Under the pieces are notes generated by a model. It was not told where the DNA came from. It saw nothing but the letters and a program-made list of their open reading frames with translations, and ran no database searches. A stretch of 11,091 bases of DNA, taken from the NCBI GenBank assembly GCA_025769875.1, contig JAGFNK010001309.1:1-11091 (forward strand), written 5' to 3'. The position numbers and the translations under genes were made by a program. This document shows, one piece after another, positions 1 to 7,905 of this stretch (its first letter is position 1; every line of letters starts with the position of its first letter). This DNA comes from Russula earlei (taxonomy: Eukaryota > Basidiomycota > Agaricomycetes > Russulales > Russulaceae).

Positions 1-597
1 AAAGAATGCGAGGAGACAGCTCACAACAGACCGCTTCGGGGGCGGCCGGTATGCGTCCGCGTTCGTACGGTGAGATCTGGCAGTGGATTATCGGCATCGC
101 CTTGGGGCACTGCCAGACGTTCCCAGGTAAATCTAGCACAACATCTGCGCCAGTGAAATTTCTCGAATCGTCCGATGGAGAAGGATCGGCAACATCATTG
201 CCTGACAGTAACAAATCAAAAGCAAACGAGGCCTAGAACCAACAGTCCGAAAGCGAAATTCGATTTCCTCACTCTCCTCCACGCGCGTTTTCAGCCCTCC
301 TCTTTCCCTTCGTTTGCGCTTCATTTTCTTCTGTCTCTTGCTGCTCGTCATTGGTTCGTCGATAGACGGACCTGTCTTTTGTTGGCCAACTCTGGACGGA
401 ATATCGTGCGTGGGCTTGGCGATGAAATCGGAAGCGATTTATTCGATTGGTTGGTCGTAGACGTACCCTTCCTGTTCCTGATTCCTCTGGTGTCGCACCA
501 AGATATCATCATGGATGTATTGTAGTGATGTATCACACATGTATCTCTATTCGATGCGATGTCCTTATGTGTGTAGTGTAGGTGCCTCAAGATTGCA
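1..597. other. Host flank without a supported gene
   Basis: GC- and CpG-richer sequence than the transposon block that follows; the change in texture falls at about 560-600. An open frame on the plus strand (175-525, 116 codons) runs through it, but most of it lies in a segment that is duplicated at 8439-8873, where the frame is not kept open, and the protein resembles nothing I recognise. The stretch 280-345 is pyrimidine-rich, as fungal promoter or leader regions often are. An ATTGG (inverse CCAAT) occurs at about 350. I see no gene here. Confidence 0.5.
65..350 (+). repeat. Left copy of a diverged, promoter-like duplicated segment
   Basis: Collinear with 8439-8873 in the same orientation. 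Shared landmarks in order: GTACGGTGA (65 and 8439), GAATCGTCC (165 and 8543), a short dyad GGCAA-n5-TTGCC (188-202; matched by a longer dyad at 8565-8581), ACAGTAAC followed by a TCAAA-GCAAA block (205 and 8588), and ACGYGCGTTT followed by a CT-rich tract (281 and 8814). The first four landmarks keep their spacing within about 10 bases; the right copy then has about 160 extra bases. Identity is moderate, so the copies are old. I infer a duplicated upstream or promoter region, because it is CT-rich, carries dyads and has no shared open frame. Confidence 0.6.
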
Positions 598-1180
598 TGA
601 TATCATTTTGATTTAACAAGACACAAGTTGTAATTTCAGGCCTATGGCATGGCTTGTGAGCAAGCTCACAAACCATCCTCTGGCACTTTTTAGCAGCTTG
701 CAAGCCATGCCTTCAGCATGAGATTAAAACTTGTCAGGGGCTGCACCCCTGAACCCCTGCCATGTGTCCATGTGTGACCATCCATGTGTTATTGTTCTTT
801 GATTAAACCATGTTTGCTTAAACCCTTGCTGGGGCTACACCCAACAGGTGTGCCTTCAGTGGGGTGCTTTGAGCATTCTCTTGTGTAATCCTTTTTTGCT
901 TAAAGGGAGAGGAGGTATATCATAATTACACCATGTGTAATCCTGTTTACTTATAAGGCCCATTTCATTTCCATGTTATATTGGTCATCTCTGAAAAATC
1001 CTTGAGTTTCAAAACTTTCAGTTTGGATTCAAAATTCTCTTTCTAAAAGGCCCTAATATGCCTCACTCATTACTGGGTGTAATCCCTTTTTGAGTGAATG
1101 TGGAATTCTTTATAATCTTCATGTCATCTAGCAGAACAATCCATATTGATGTCCTTTTACACTTATATTATTAAAATTTC
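598..1180. repeat. CpG-poor repeat-like non-coding stretch left of the chromovirus
   Basis: No coding frame is visible. Texture is that of the transposon block: AT-rich, CpG-poor, with short internal repetition. The motif GTGTAATCC recurs at about 882, 934 and 1077, each followed by a T-rich run. A self-complementary GGGGCTGCACCCC occurs at about 738, and 646-711 holds a nested inverted repeat. It could be remains of the missing 5' half of the chromovirus or of another element. I see no gag, no protease, no primer-binding site and no match to the 3' LTR. Confidence 0.4.
646..711. repeat. Nested inverted repeat
   Basis: GGCATGGCTTG (646-656) pairs perfectly with CAAGCCATGCC (701-711). Overlapping the left arm is a second, tight palindrome: TTGTGAGC (654-661), AA, GCTCACAA (664-671). 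The two structures would compete for the TTG at 654-656. It sits at the start of the CpG-poor block, so it may mark an element end or a fold-back remnant. Confidence 0.6.
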
Positions 1181-1278
1181 ACTCTACATTCTGAATTACA
1201 AGCTCTAAAGGAATATTTAGATGAACATTTGAAGAGAGGCACTATCTGACCATTGAAAGCACCTATTGCCAGCCTGTT
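1181..1278 (+). pseudogene. Chromovirus reverse transcriptase, N-terminal piece
   Basis: Frame 1181 reads through LQALKEYLDEHLKRGTI, a stop, then P-L-K-APIAS, the conserved start of Ty3/gypsy RT just before the first palm strand (usual form GTIRPSKSP). The stop TGA (1247-1249) replaces the conserved Arg, so CGA to TGA is the simplest cause. The piece ends at a CTG-TT where the solo LTR has inserted. Skipping the solo LTR and one copy of CTGTT continues the same frame into FFFVEKKGGTL at 2246. Upstream of 1181 the frame is closed and I cannot follow the linker to protease. Confidence 0.85.
1274..1278. repeat. Target-site duplication, left copy (CTGTT)
   Basis: Identical to 2241-2245. The pair flanks the solo LTR exactly outside its TG and CA ends, and removing the LTR plus one copy restores an intact RT frame. 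Confidence 0.87.
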
Positions 1279-1848
1279 TGTCATGAACCATTTCCTGGAG
1301 AGGGCCCTTGAAGGGCCCTTCCTTAGTAGAGGAAACCAGCCTCTATGGTGCCACCCTGTTCACACAGACAAAAAGGGGTGAGTAGAGTGTCCACAATATT
1401 GTGCACACATTGTTGCACAAGCAATTCTCAACACAATTGACATACAACAAGCCCCACTTAATGGCAACCCTTTTAGCAATAAAGAACAGTATTATAGCTT
1501 CTCTAAGGACCCTTTAGGATGACTCTAACTGCCCTACAAGAGCCTCTAACAAGACACTAAAAGCCCTACAACGTGTTATTAGACTAACTCTAATAACCAT
1601 AGAACAAACTATAAAGCAATACTAAGGACCTTAATACAAGTATTAGGGTTGACTCTAAGGACCCTAATAGAACTATATAAGGGGCCTTATAAGCAACTCT
1701 ATTCCTGGAACCAAACTACAAGTCCTCAAATGACCGGCCCTAAACTAACTAACAGTAAAGGAATCAGGTGCTTTGCATGTGTACTAAAGCAGTGAACACA
1801 TGGACAGGAAAGACTCTTACTCATCAATAGAAGCCTTCTTACTCAGCA

Positions 1849-1882
1849 GCTTACTGAGCATGACTGAGCATGCTCAGTAAGC
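1849..1882. repeat. Perfect 14-bp inverted repeat in the solo LTR
   Basis: GCTTACTGAGCATG (1849-1862) and CATGCTCAGTAAGC (1869-1882) are perfect reverse complements around ACTGAG. The inner part ACTGAGCATGCTCAGT (1863-1878) is itself a 16-bp palindrome. It lies about 85-115 bases upstream of the TATA-like box, so it may be a U3 control dyad. The chromovirus 3' LTR keeps one half (GCTCAGTAAGCC at about 5552). Confidence 0.65.
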
Positions 1883-1964
1883 CTACTCCGACTTCTTATT
1901 CATTTGTCAATTGTGCTTGATAACAAGGTTATGACTTGTTCCCTATTTAGCAGTTCTCTTGTAG

Positions 1965-2008
1965 TATTATAAGTGCTCAATAAAGTAGCAGACAGTCTTC
2001 AGACTGTC
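1965..2008 (+). promoter_or_regulatory. Solo LTR core promoter with dyad at the expected start site
   Basis: TATTATAAG (1965-1973) is TATA-like. About 18 bases on lies GACAGTCT-TC-AGACTGTC (1991-2008), an 8-bp-arm palindrome. The corresponding place in the chromovirus 3' LTR (5686-5704) has TATATAA followed by CAGTC-ATCA-GACTG, so box, spacing and dyad are conserved between the two LTR copies. I infer the U3/R boundary here. Confidence 0.5.
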
Positions 2009-2240
2009 CATTTGTTTATGGCACTCTCCTTTCCCTGGGATACTCCTTAAGGACCGTCCCCTTGTGACCACCCTGGCCTCTTCCCTGTGTAACTGCTCAA
2101 CATTACCAGTAACCATACTGCTTTGGTATCTGGTACTACTCTGGACTCTACTTCTTGCCCACGCTGTCTTAGATGTCTATTGACTCATCTTTGAACTTAT
2201 CCCTTGCTCTTGAACTGGATTGTTAACAGTGAGTCTGACA

Positions 2241-2245
2241 CTGTT
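2241..2245. repeat. Target-site duplication, right copy (CTGTT)
   Basis: Matches 1274-1278. RT coding resumes directly here as ...L-F-F-F-V-E-K-K. Confidence 0.87.
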
Positions 2246-2930
2246 CTTCTTTGTAGAAAAGAAAGGAGGAACTCTACGACCAGTGCAAGACTACAGAGCA
2301 CTCTAAACACAGCAACTATCAAAGATGCATACCCACTGCCACTGATTCCTGAATTAATTGACAAACTCCAAGGAGCCCAATACTTTACCAAGTTTGACAT
2401 ATGATGGGGATACAACAATCTCCACCTAAGAGAAGGCAATGAACACCCTCACAGCATTCAAGACACCAGTAGGACTTTTGAACCCCTGATAATGACATTT
2501 GGCCTCTGCAATGCCCCAGCTACTTTCCAACATTTTATGAACACTATCCTAGTGGAATACATTGCCACTGAAACAGGTGGCCATTTATCTAGATGACATA
2601 TTAATCATGGCACCAAACCCTGAATGAACTAGATCATCGGATGCATAAAGTCCTAACGACACTCCAAGACCATGACTTGTATTTGAAACCAGAGAAGTGT
2701 GCTTTTCAACAGACCTCTATTAGTTACCTAGGCATCAATATCTCCCAAGGACAAATATCCATGGATTGGGATGAGTTAATAGGCATCACAAAATGGCCTT
2801 ACTCCAACCAATGTTACCAAAGTACAAGCATTTCAGGATTCTTGCAACTTCTATAGGTGATTCATCCACCAATGACTTGCAAATGCATGACCCTTGTTAA
2901 CTTGACCAAGAAAGAGAACCCCTGCAAATG
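2246..2930 (+). pseudogene. Chromovirus reverse transcriptase, main part
   Basis: Would copy element RNA into DNA. Visible motifs in order: FFFVEKKGGTLRPVQDYRAL (2246-2303), AYPLPLIPELIDKLQGAQYF and KFDI (2326-2401), FGLCNAPATFQ (about 2500-2530), the catalytic YLDD box (2586-2597, followed by ILI), LYLKPEKCAFQ and SYLGINISQGQISMD (2680-2766), and NFYR plus FI of the thumb/connection (about 2846-2866). Breaks: a CT duplication near 2301-2304 shifts frame, TGA 2402-2404 replaces Arg in FDIRWGYNN, another frame change falls between about 2540 and 2585, and TGA 2858-2860 replaces the second Arg of NFYRRFI. The catalytic Asp pair survives, but no continuous protein can be made. Confidence 0.93.
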
Positions 2931-3400
2931 GGGAGCAGAGGAGGAACACGCATTTAGAATGTTAATCCATGCATTTACCACAGCCCAGTCCTTGCATTAC
3001 CCAATCACTCCAAACCCTTCCAACTTATCTGTGACGCAAGCAACTTTGCAGTCAGCTCCATTCTAGAACAACCTGATAAGTTTAACAGATATCATCCAAT
3101 AGCTTATTTTTCAAAGTCTTTGGACCCTGCACAACATAACTACATGATCTATGATAAAGAACTCCTTGCAATCATCTTATCCCTCTGGCATTTCTGACAT
3201 TACTTAGAAGGTGCCACACAACCAGTAGACCTGTGGACAGACCACAACAATTTAACTTACTTCATGACAAAACAGAAGCTTACCCAACAACAAGCTCAAT
3301 GGGCACTTCTCCTCAGCAGTTTTGACTTCACTATCACACATCACCCAGGAACCATGAATAAAGCAGATGGTCTGTCCAGGAGGCCAGACTTTGAAGAGGG
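2931..3400 (+). pseudogene. Chromovirus RNase H domain
   Basis: Would degrade RNA in the RNA-DNA hybrid. The segment opens with WGAEEEHAF (connection), then CDAS (Asp 3033-3035), IAYFSKSL, YDKELLAI (Glu 3169-3171), HYLEGA and LWTDHNNL-F (Asp 3240-3242), and ends with GTMNKADGLSRRPD, the normal end of Ty3 RNase H. The three acidic catalytic positions can be seen, though DAS lies in a different frame from the preceding WGAEEEHAF. TGA 3195-3197 replaces Arg of the RHYLEG motif. Loss of function is certain. Confidence 0.9.
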
Positions 3401-3573
3401 GATACAAAATGAAAATGATGGAAAGGTGCTCCTGGACAACAAATTTTTTAAAATTAGAGCAACACACACCTCTGCCACAGAACCAATTGGCAACCAAGAA
3501 CTTTGACAACAACTACATTCTAGCAAAGACCACAACCCAGAAGTATCCAATGCATTAACAGTTATCATGAAGA

Positions 3574-4345
3574 ATGGGCCAAGACAATAATGACACTCTA
3601 CAGAAACAAATTCTCAAACTACACCACAATTCCCTTGCCACAGGACACCCTGGCCAATGGAAACCTTACAAATTGATCAGTCAAAACTACTGGTGGCCAG
3701 GAATGCTAACTTATGTTAAAAGTTATGTAGAAGGTTGTGCAATTTGCCAAAGCACAAAAAACTGCCCCAAGACAGAAACACCCCTAGTACCAATGACCCC
3801 AGCTGGAGAAGTATGGAAATGCATCACCATGGACTTTATCACAGATCTACCAATTTCACAAGGTTTTGACAGCCTCCTGGTTGTTGTAGATTGATTCAGC
3901 AAAGCAATAATTATCACTCCTTGTCACAAAACAATCACAGCAGAAGAAACAGCAACACTAATCATGAATAATGTCTGGAGAAGAATAGGCCTCCCATCAC
4001 AAATAATATCAGATAGAGGCCCTCAATTTGCAGCAAAAGTTACTCAAGAATTATGGAAGAAATTAAACATCAAAGTATCACTCAGTACTGCATACCAGCT
4101 GCAGACAGATGGAGAAAACAGAATGAGTAAACCAAGAACTTGGACAATACCTTCAAATATTTTGCAACCACCAAGCCAACAATTGGGCAGAACTGGGCCC
4201 CTTTATGGAGTTTGCGCATAATGCCAGACAACACAGTGCTACTAATAAACCCCCTTTTGAGGTCTGGTATGGCTTTAACCCAACATTTGCCCCTCCCCTT
4301 GCCTTACATCAAAGTTCCCCTCAATCCAAGAACAATTAACAAGTC
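3574..4345 (+). pseudogene. Chromovirus integrase (zinc finger and DDE core)
   Basis: Would insert element DNA into the genome. The zinc-binding HHCC module is visible: HHNSLATGHPG (about 3616-3648), YWWPGM, then CAIC (3736-3750). The DDE core shows MDFITDLP (first Asp 3832-3834), ISDRGPQF (second Asp 4012-4014) and QTDG followed by TE (Glu 4121-4123), with D-35-E-like spacing, and continues as [12 protein letters not shown] and [14 protein letters not shown]. Breaks: TGA 3892-3894 replaces Arg of VVVDRFSK, a one-base A insertion at about 4115-4119 separates QTDG from TE, and TGA 4124-4126 replaces Arg of TERVNQ. The body is otherwise well preserved, so decay is mostly point mutation. Confidence 0.95.
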
Positions 4346-4874
4346 TAAACCAACTTAGAGAAGAAGTAGCCACTTCCCTGAACCAAGCAGCTGAGATCAT
4401 GAAACAATCAGGTCCTCAATCCTTGACATTTCACTTTAAAGTGGGGGATCAAGTATGGTTGGAAGCCACAAATCTATGAACCACTCACCCAAAAGCAAAA
4501 CTAGCCCCTCGACACTATGGACCATTTAAAGTTGTCACTGCATATCCAGTAAACATTTGCCTTGAATTACCAAATTCTTAGAGGATATGCCCAGTCTTTC
4601 ACTATTCTCTGATTAAACCTTACAAGAAAACAATTGCCCATGGTCCTAACTTCTTGAACCCTTCACCCATACTAATCAAGGGAGAAGAACAGTACGAAAT
4701 AGAACAGATCTTAGACTCTCAACTCTCCTCAAACCACAAAGGGATTTCAATATCTAGTTAAATGGAAAGGATACACCTGTTGCAGAGAATACTTGGGAAC
4801 CAGCATCTAACCTATCAAAAGTGCAACTACGTGTCAAGATTTCCATCAGAAATATCCAAAAGCACTTAAAATGA
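4346..4874 (+). pseudogene. Integrase C-terminal region with chromodomain
   Basis: After the core come LREEVATSLNQAAEIMKQ, FKVGDQVWLEATNL, KLAPRHYGPFKV (GPY/F module) and CPVFHYSLIKPYK. Then comes a chromodomain: EQYEIEQILDS (from 4687), FQYLVKWKGYT (about 4745-4778) and, after a frame change, AENTWEPASNLS (about 4783-4815). Chromodomains of this class bind modified histones and steer integration to heterochromatin; that role is from the family, not shown here. TGA 4477-4479 replaces Arg of NLRTT, and TAG 4579-4581 stands where Trp is usual (NSWRICPVFH). The frame ends at TGA 4872-4874 after KHLK; as the next codons read FPP, this too may be a former Arg. Confidence 0.88.
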
Positions 4875-5149
4875 TTCCCACCAGGGGTAACCCCTGAACA
4901 GTAACTCCCACCATGACTTTTATCAACAATTATCTCTATCCCTGTTACCAAAGAACTTTTCAAAGACCCCCTGTGATCACCTGTACCCAGTCAACCATAG
5001 CTATCCCTAAAGCAAACCATAGAACACAAGGGAATTCCCCACAAACAAACAGATTTTGACTCTTCATATGCAAACTACCCCATTGACCTTACTCCATCTT
5101 TCAAAGAAGCAAGAAAACCCCTACCTGTTGCAGGAGCAAACAAGTCTGT
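4875..5149 (+). other. Non-coding tail between chromodomain and polypurine tract
   Basis: Stops occur in all forward frames. The frame following the chromodomain reads FPPGVTPEQ then stops, which could be a decayed C-terminal extension. Nothing else is recognisable. Confidence 0.45.
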
Positions 5150-5163
5150 AAAGAGGGGATGAA
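5150..5163 (+). promoter_or_regulatory. Polypurine tract next to the 3' LTR
   Basis: AAAGAGGGGATGAA is purine-rich and ends directly at the TG of the 3' LTR (5164). In LTR retrotransposons such a tract primes plus-strand DNA synthesis. Confidence 0.75.
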
Positions 5164-6026
5164 TGTTATGAACCAAGGCCAAGTCCTGGCCATATATTAT
5201 CCTGTTTCACTCAAGAAAGACCTCTCTCACTTTGCATCACCAATCCACTTCTGTTTCTTGGGCTACTCTTCCTGCAGTACAAGATATCACTGTTGCAAAG
5301 GCACTATGACACAACTAGGCACCCATTTCCTAATTGGGTAATCATTGCATGGCAGCCACATGGCCACTCAGCCACCAAGGACCCAAAACAGCAGCATGAA
5401 CTCCTACAACTTGTTGCATAACTCATATGACATCATTTAGCTCCAATGACATCATGGCTGACTGAGTGACTCCACACTGACCTCATCTGCTCACCAAGCA
5501 CTCCACAGTGACATCATAATGATGTCATTGCTCCATAATGATCAATAATATGCTCAGTAAGCCCTAAACCTGACACAAGTGAGTTTATGCCTCTACAGTC
5601 CTATTGGATGGTACCAAAGAGTCTAGAATAGTTCCTGTTCTTTGTAATTGACCATGTACACAGTATATAAGCCCCAATGTAGTATGGCAGTCATCAGACT
5701 GTCCATTTGTGATACTCTCCTTCCAAAGTACTCCTCAGCGACTGCTTTGTTTAAAGTCCCCTCCTCATCTTCAAGGTACTCTTCAACAACCACCTTGTTT
5801 AAAGCTCCTTGCTACACTGGCCTCCAGCCTTTGCCTTTGTCTCTTGCAACATGTACCAGTCCCCATCTGGTACCTCCTCATCATTTGGCTTGTCCTCCTG
5901 TTCAACACCGTCTATGCTGTGTACCATCTGTTCCAACCCTTGCCCACCTGCTCCTGAGTCCTTAGTGATCAGCAGTACATGTCTTGACACCTCCTGAACA
6001 ACTGGATATCTAATTGTGAGGTTTTA
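5164..6026 (+). mobile_element. 3' LTR of the chromovirus
   Basis: Starts TGTTATGAACC immediately after the polypurine tract. It aligns with the solo LTR at 1279-2240 at the start, in the TATA/initiator region (CAGACTGTCCATTTGT at 5695-5710; 2000-2015 in the solo LTR), and towards the end (TGAAC-TGGAT, then TGTGAGGTTTTA versus AGTGAGTCTGACA). The expected terminal ACA is not present, so the right edge (about 6026) is an estimate and no target duplication could be found. Open frames inside it (5648-5965) are in the U5-like pyrimidine-rich part and are not genes. Confidence 0.82.
5664..5704 (+). promoter_or_regulatory. 3' LTR TATA box and start-site dyad
   Basis: TATATAA at 5664-5670, then CAGTC-ATCA-GACTG (5688-5701) about 18 bases later. 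Box, spacing and dyad are shared with the solo LTR (1965-2008). Confidence 0.55.
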
Positions 6027-6149
6027 GTGGGTAGAAGGTTAGAGTATGTTGTGCCCCCCTGACTACATACCCTGAGTCCCACACTGTCCCCACACCCAGG
6101 GACATGCATAAGTGCATTTGCCCTCACCCCCTTTGGTCCCTGGACCAGC
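6027..6149. other. Short spacer between 3' LTR and fold-back element
   Basis: C-rich on the plus strand, with no coding frame or recognisable motif. Confidence 0.4.
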
Positions 6150-6157
6150 TACATCAT

Positions 6158-6242
6158 GAAAAAATGTTATTGCTACAAGTACTATGTAGCACTATATAGG
6201 CTATATAGTGCTACATAGCACTTGTAGCAATAACATTTTTTC
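6158..6242. repeat. 85-nt near-perfect palindrome
   Basis: The uninterrupted core of the fold-back element: 42-base arms with one mismatch (A6181 against C6219) and a one-base centre. In RNA it would be one very long hairpin; in DNA it could extrude as a cruciform. Confidence 0.95.
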
Positions 6243-6243
6243 C
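6239..6243. repeat. Target-site duplication, left copy (TTTCC)
   Basis: Directly precedes the TG of the solo LTR and is identical to 7097-7101. Confidence 0.82.
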
Positions 6244-7096
6244 TGTTACACCATTTTCCTTTTATGTTACCTCTTGCCTCTTGCTATGGACTGCTTACTT
6301 TCATACATCCCTTTACTTACTGGTCTTGTGATCTCTTATGTCTTGTGATCCCTTCTGTGTTATCGTGTGATCCATACATGTCCAGGTAACACTGGATTTC
6401 TGTTACTTTCCCTTTGTTTGGTTCTCTTTCCATTTATATTTACTTCTTAGTTTTGACTGTGCAATACTGCGCACTTACTGTGCAGCACAGTTACTTGGTT
6501 CTGACTCATTCATGGCCTCATTCCTATGACTCCTACTTATTATGACTCCTACTATACTAGTAGCACAGTCAAAGCGCAGCTATTGCTGCGCTTCTCCTGT
6601 ATATATAAGCTCAGTACTTTGTGACCAAAGCCCTAAGCTTGGTCTCTTGTAGAATCCAACCCACTTTGCTCCTAATCCTCAAACCACATCCACCTCTCCA
6701 TTTCATCAACTCTTCACACACACCATCCACCATCTACTCTTTCGCCTCTCCCTTCCTCCCCTAAGAGTCTCTCTTCACTCCCCTGAGAAGAGCTCTCCTC
6801 CTTAAAGACCTACCTTCCTCTACTCTCTCTGCATTGTTCAAGGTCTCTGATGGACTTGAACACATATAGCTAGTGGAACCAGCCCTAGTCTATCCCATTA
6901 TAAACTTACCCTAGCTTCTCAACAGACTGAGTCGTACTAGGAAGGGTCTATTGGCCATAACCTGTTTAGCATAAAACACTTCGACTGCTGCAGGGATCCT
7001 TACTCATTACAACGGGAACCAGCCCATTTCTCGAAACACACTTTACTACCAATTTGACTTCAGGCTTGAGAACTGACACGGCTAGTTACCATGACA
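6244..7096 (+). mobile_element. Second solo LTR (853 bp), different family
   Basis: Begins TGTTACACC and ends CCATGACA, bordered by TTTCC on both sides (6239-6243, 7097-7101). TATATATAAG at 6600-6609 is a strong TATA box. It is followed about 35-50 bases on by a strongly pyrimidine-rich plus strand (about 6655-6835) poor in G, typical of LTR R/U5. GGAACCAGCCC occurs twice (about 6876 and 7015). It does not align with the chromovirus LTR, so it comes from another LTR family (Ty3 or Ty1/copia cannot be told without the body). No coding sequence; a recombination remnant. Confidence 0.8.
6572..6609 (+). promoter_or_regulatory. Hairpin and TATA box of the second solo LTR
   Basis: AAGCGCAGC (6572-6580), TATT, GCTGCGCTT (6585-6593) form a perfect 9-bp-arm dyad, one of the few CpG-bearing spots in the LTR. 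It ends six bases before TATATATAAG (6600-6609). Probably a transcription factor site in U3. Confidence 0.5.
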
Positions 7097-7101
7097 TTTC
7101 C
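7097..7101. repeat. Target-site duplication, right copy (TTTCC)
   Basis: Identical to 6239-6243. The fold-back right arm resumes at 7102 with TGATG. Confidence 0.82.
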
Positions 7102-7108
7102 TGATGTA

Positions 7109-7905
7109 CAGCATATGAGATAGGGCTGATCTGTTTTCTCTTGCTATCTAATGATTATTCCCAGTAGTCTAAGTTTGTAGACAACTCCAAATAAAGTGCT
7201 TTCCAAAAAAAAAATAGGAATCAAACCAACAGAAAGGAATACATGGTTGAGTGTAGCTGCTCTCCACTCTTCTGCCACTGCATATGCATATGTCATGTCT
7301 TTCTTTAGATAAATAAATATGAACCAAATGGATGAGGTCTGTAGCCTACCACATTGAGGTCAGTTGCATGTTTTGTCATTCCTTACAAATCTTTTTGCTT
7401 GGCAACTTCCCCAACTTGAAGTCATGGCCAAACTTCAATTGCACATTATCTAGGACTCACAATTTAATGAAGATATAAGGGCAAGGTCCAAGGGCATGAC
7501 AATCAGTGTGTGGGAGTGGGAGCTGAGGGTGGCATGCAGAGGCATTTTCAAGAACAAACACAAGACTCTGTCTCTCTTAATTCTTTGTTGACTTGTTTTT
7601 CAAGGCTTTAAGTACATTTTGTGTGTGTATGATATTTGTAAATACTGATTGCAAAATTTGTGAGACAGTATGGAAAACTTTGGGGGTCTAGTAAAAATAG
7701 TGTTACCTTTGTGGCCTTTAGCATTGGGTGAGCTCCATGTTGCCCTTGAGACTTAAGACTTTCCTGCTGTAATCTGTATCTGAGACAGTAAATTAGTTTT
7801 TAGCTTTTTGGCTTTCAGTATGAGCAATCAGGGGCTAGTGAGTAAACATGGGATCAAGATGAAAATCCCTGAAACAGTTTAGGCAAAGTCCCCCATGAAG
7901 GGTGG
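7109..7905. other. AT-rich non-coding stretch
   Basis: No coding frame on either strand. An AATAAA (7190-7195) is followed nine bases later by ten A residues (7205-7214), the look of a retroposed transcript's 3' end, but no source gene is visible upstream. The rest is low-CpG filler with small T- and G-rich runs. The texture switches to CpG-rich host sequence at about 7905-7920. Confidence 0.4.

Larger units (their letters stand above)
1279..2240. mobile_element. Solo LTR (962 bp) inserted in the RT gene
   Basis: Begins TGTCATGAACC and ends CTGACA (TG...CA), flanked on both sides by CTGTT (1274-1278 and 2241-2245), the 5-bp target duplication expected of LTR integrases. It is related to the chromovirus 3' LTR: the starts match (TGTYATGAACCA), and the initiator region matches (CAGACTGTCCATTTGT and a following ACTCTCCTT). 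A TATA-like TATTATAAG lies at 1965-1973 and AATAAA at about 1979-1984. No internal coding region remains, so it is the product of LTR-LTR recombination. Orientation, from the TATA and R-like order, is plus. It also has local AGGACC-type repetition (1505-1670) and two palindromes (1676-1691, 1849-1882). Confidence 0.87.
1181..6026 (+). mobile_element. Degenerate, 5'-truncated Ty3/gypsy chromovirus with nested solo LTR
   Basis: The order RT, RNase H, integrase, chromodomain, polypurine tract, 3' LTR is that of Ty3/gypsy elements, and the chromodomain places it among chromoviruses (Tf1/sushi type). The coding part is 1181-1278 plus 2241-4874; the gap is a later solo LTR. Gag, protease, primer-binding site and 5' LTR are absent, so the element cannot move on its own. 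At least seven Arg codons have become TGA, one Trp codon TAG, and several small indels break the frame. The 3' LTR has lost a clean CA end (about 6026). CpG is nearly absent, in contrast to both host flanks. All assignments are by motif recognition. Confidence 0.93.
6150..7108. mobile_element. Fold-back (MITE-like) element, split by a solo LTR
   Basis: Left arm 6152-6199 and right arm 6201-6243 plus 7102-7106 are reverse complements at 46 of 48 positions around a single central G (6200). The two mismatches are 6157/6243 and 6181/6219. Each end abuts TA (6150-6151 and 7107-7108), the target duplication of Tc1/mariner-type elements. Without the LTR and one TTTCC copy the unit is 97 bp and almost wholly palindromic. 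It has no coding capacity, so it would be non-autonomous. Alternative: a hairpin formed by an inverted duplication during repair, with the TA ends being chance. Confidence 0.65.

Noticed and set aside
175..525. 116-codon plus-strand frame in the left flank
   Set aside because: Overlaps the duplicated segment whose other copy is not open in a matching frame; no recognisable motif, and composition alone explains it.
5648..5997. Short frames inside the 3' LTR
   Set aside because: They lie in the pyrimidine-rich R/U5 part; Ser/Leu/Pro-rich translation reflects composition.
1279..6026. Reading 1279-2240 as the 5' LTR of the chromovirus
   Set aside because: RT coding lies on both sides of it and a CTGTT target duplication flanks it, so it is a later insertion; the true 5' LTR is missing.
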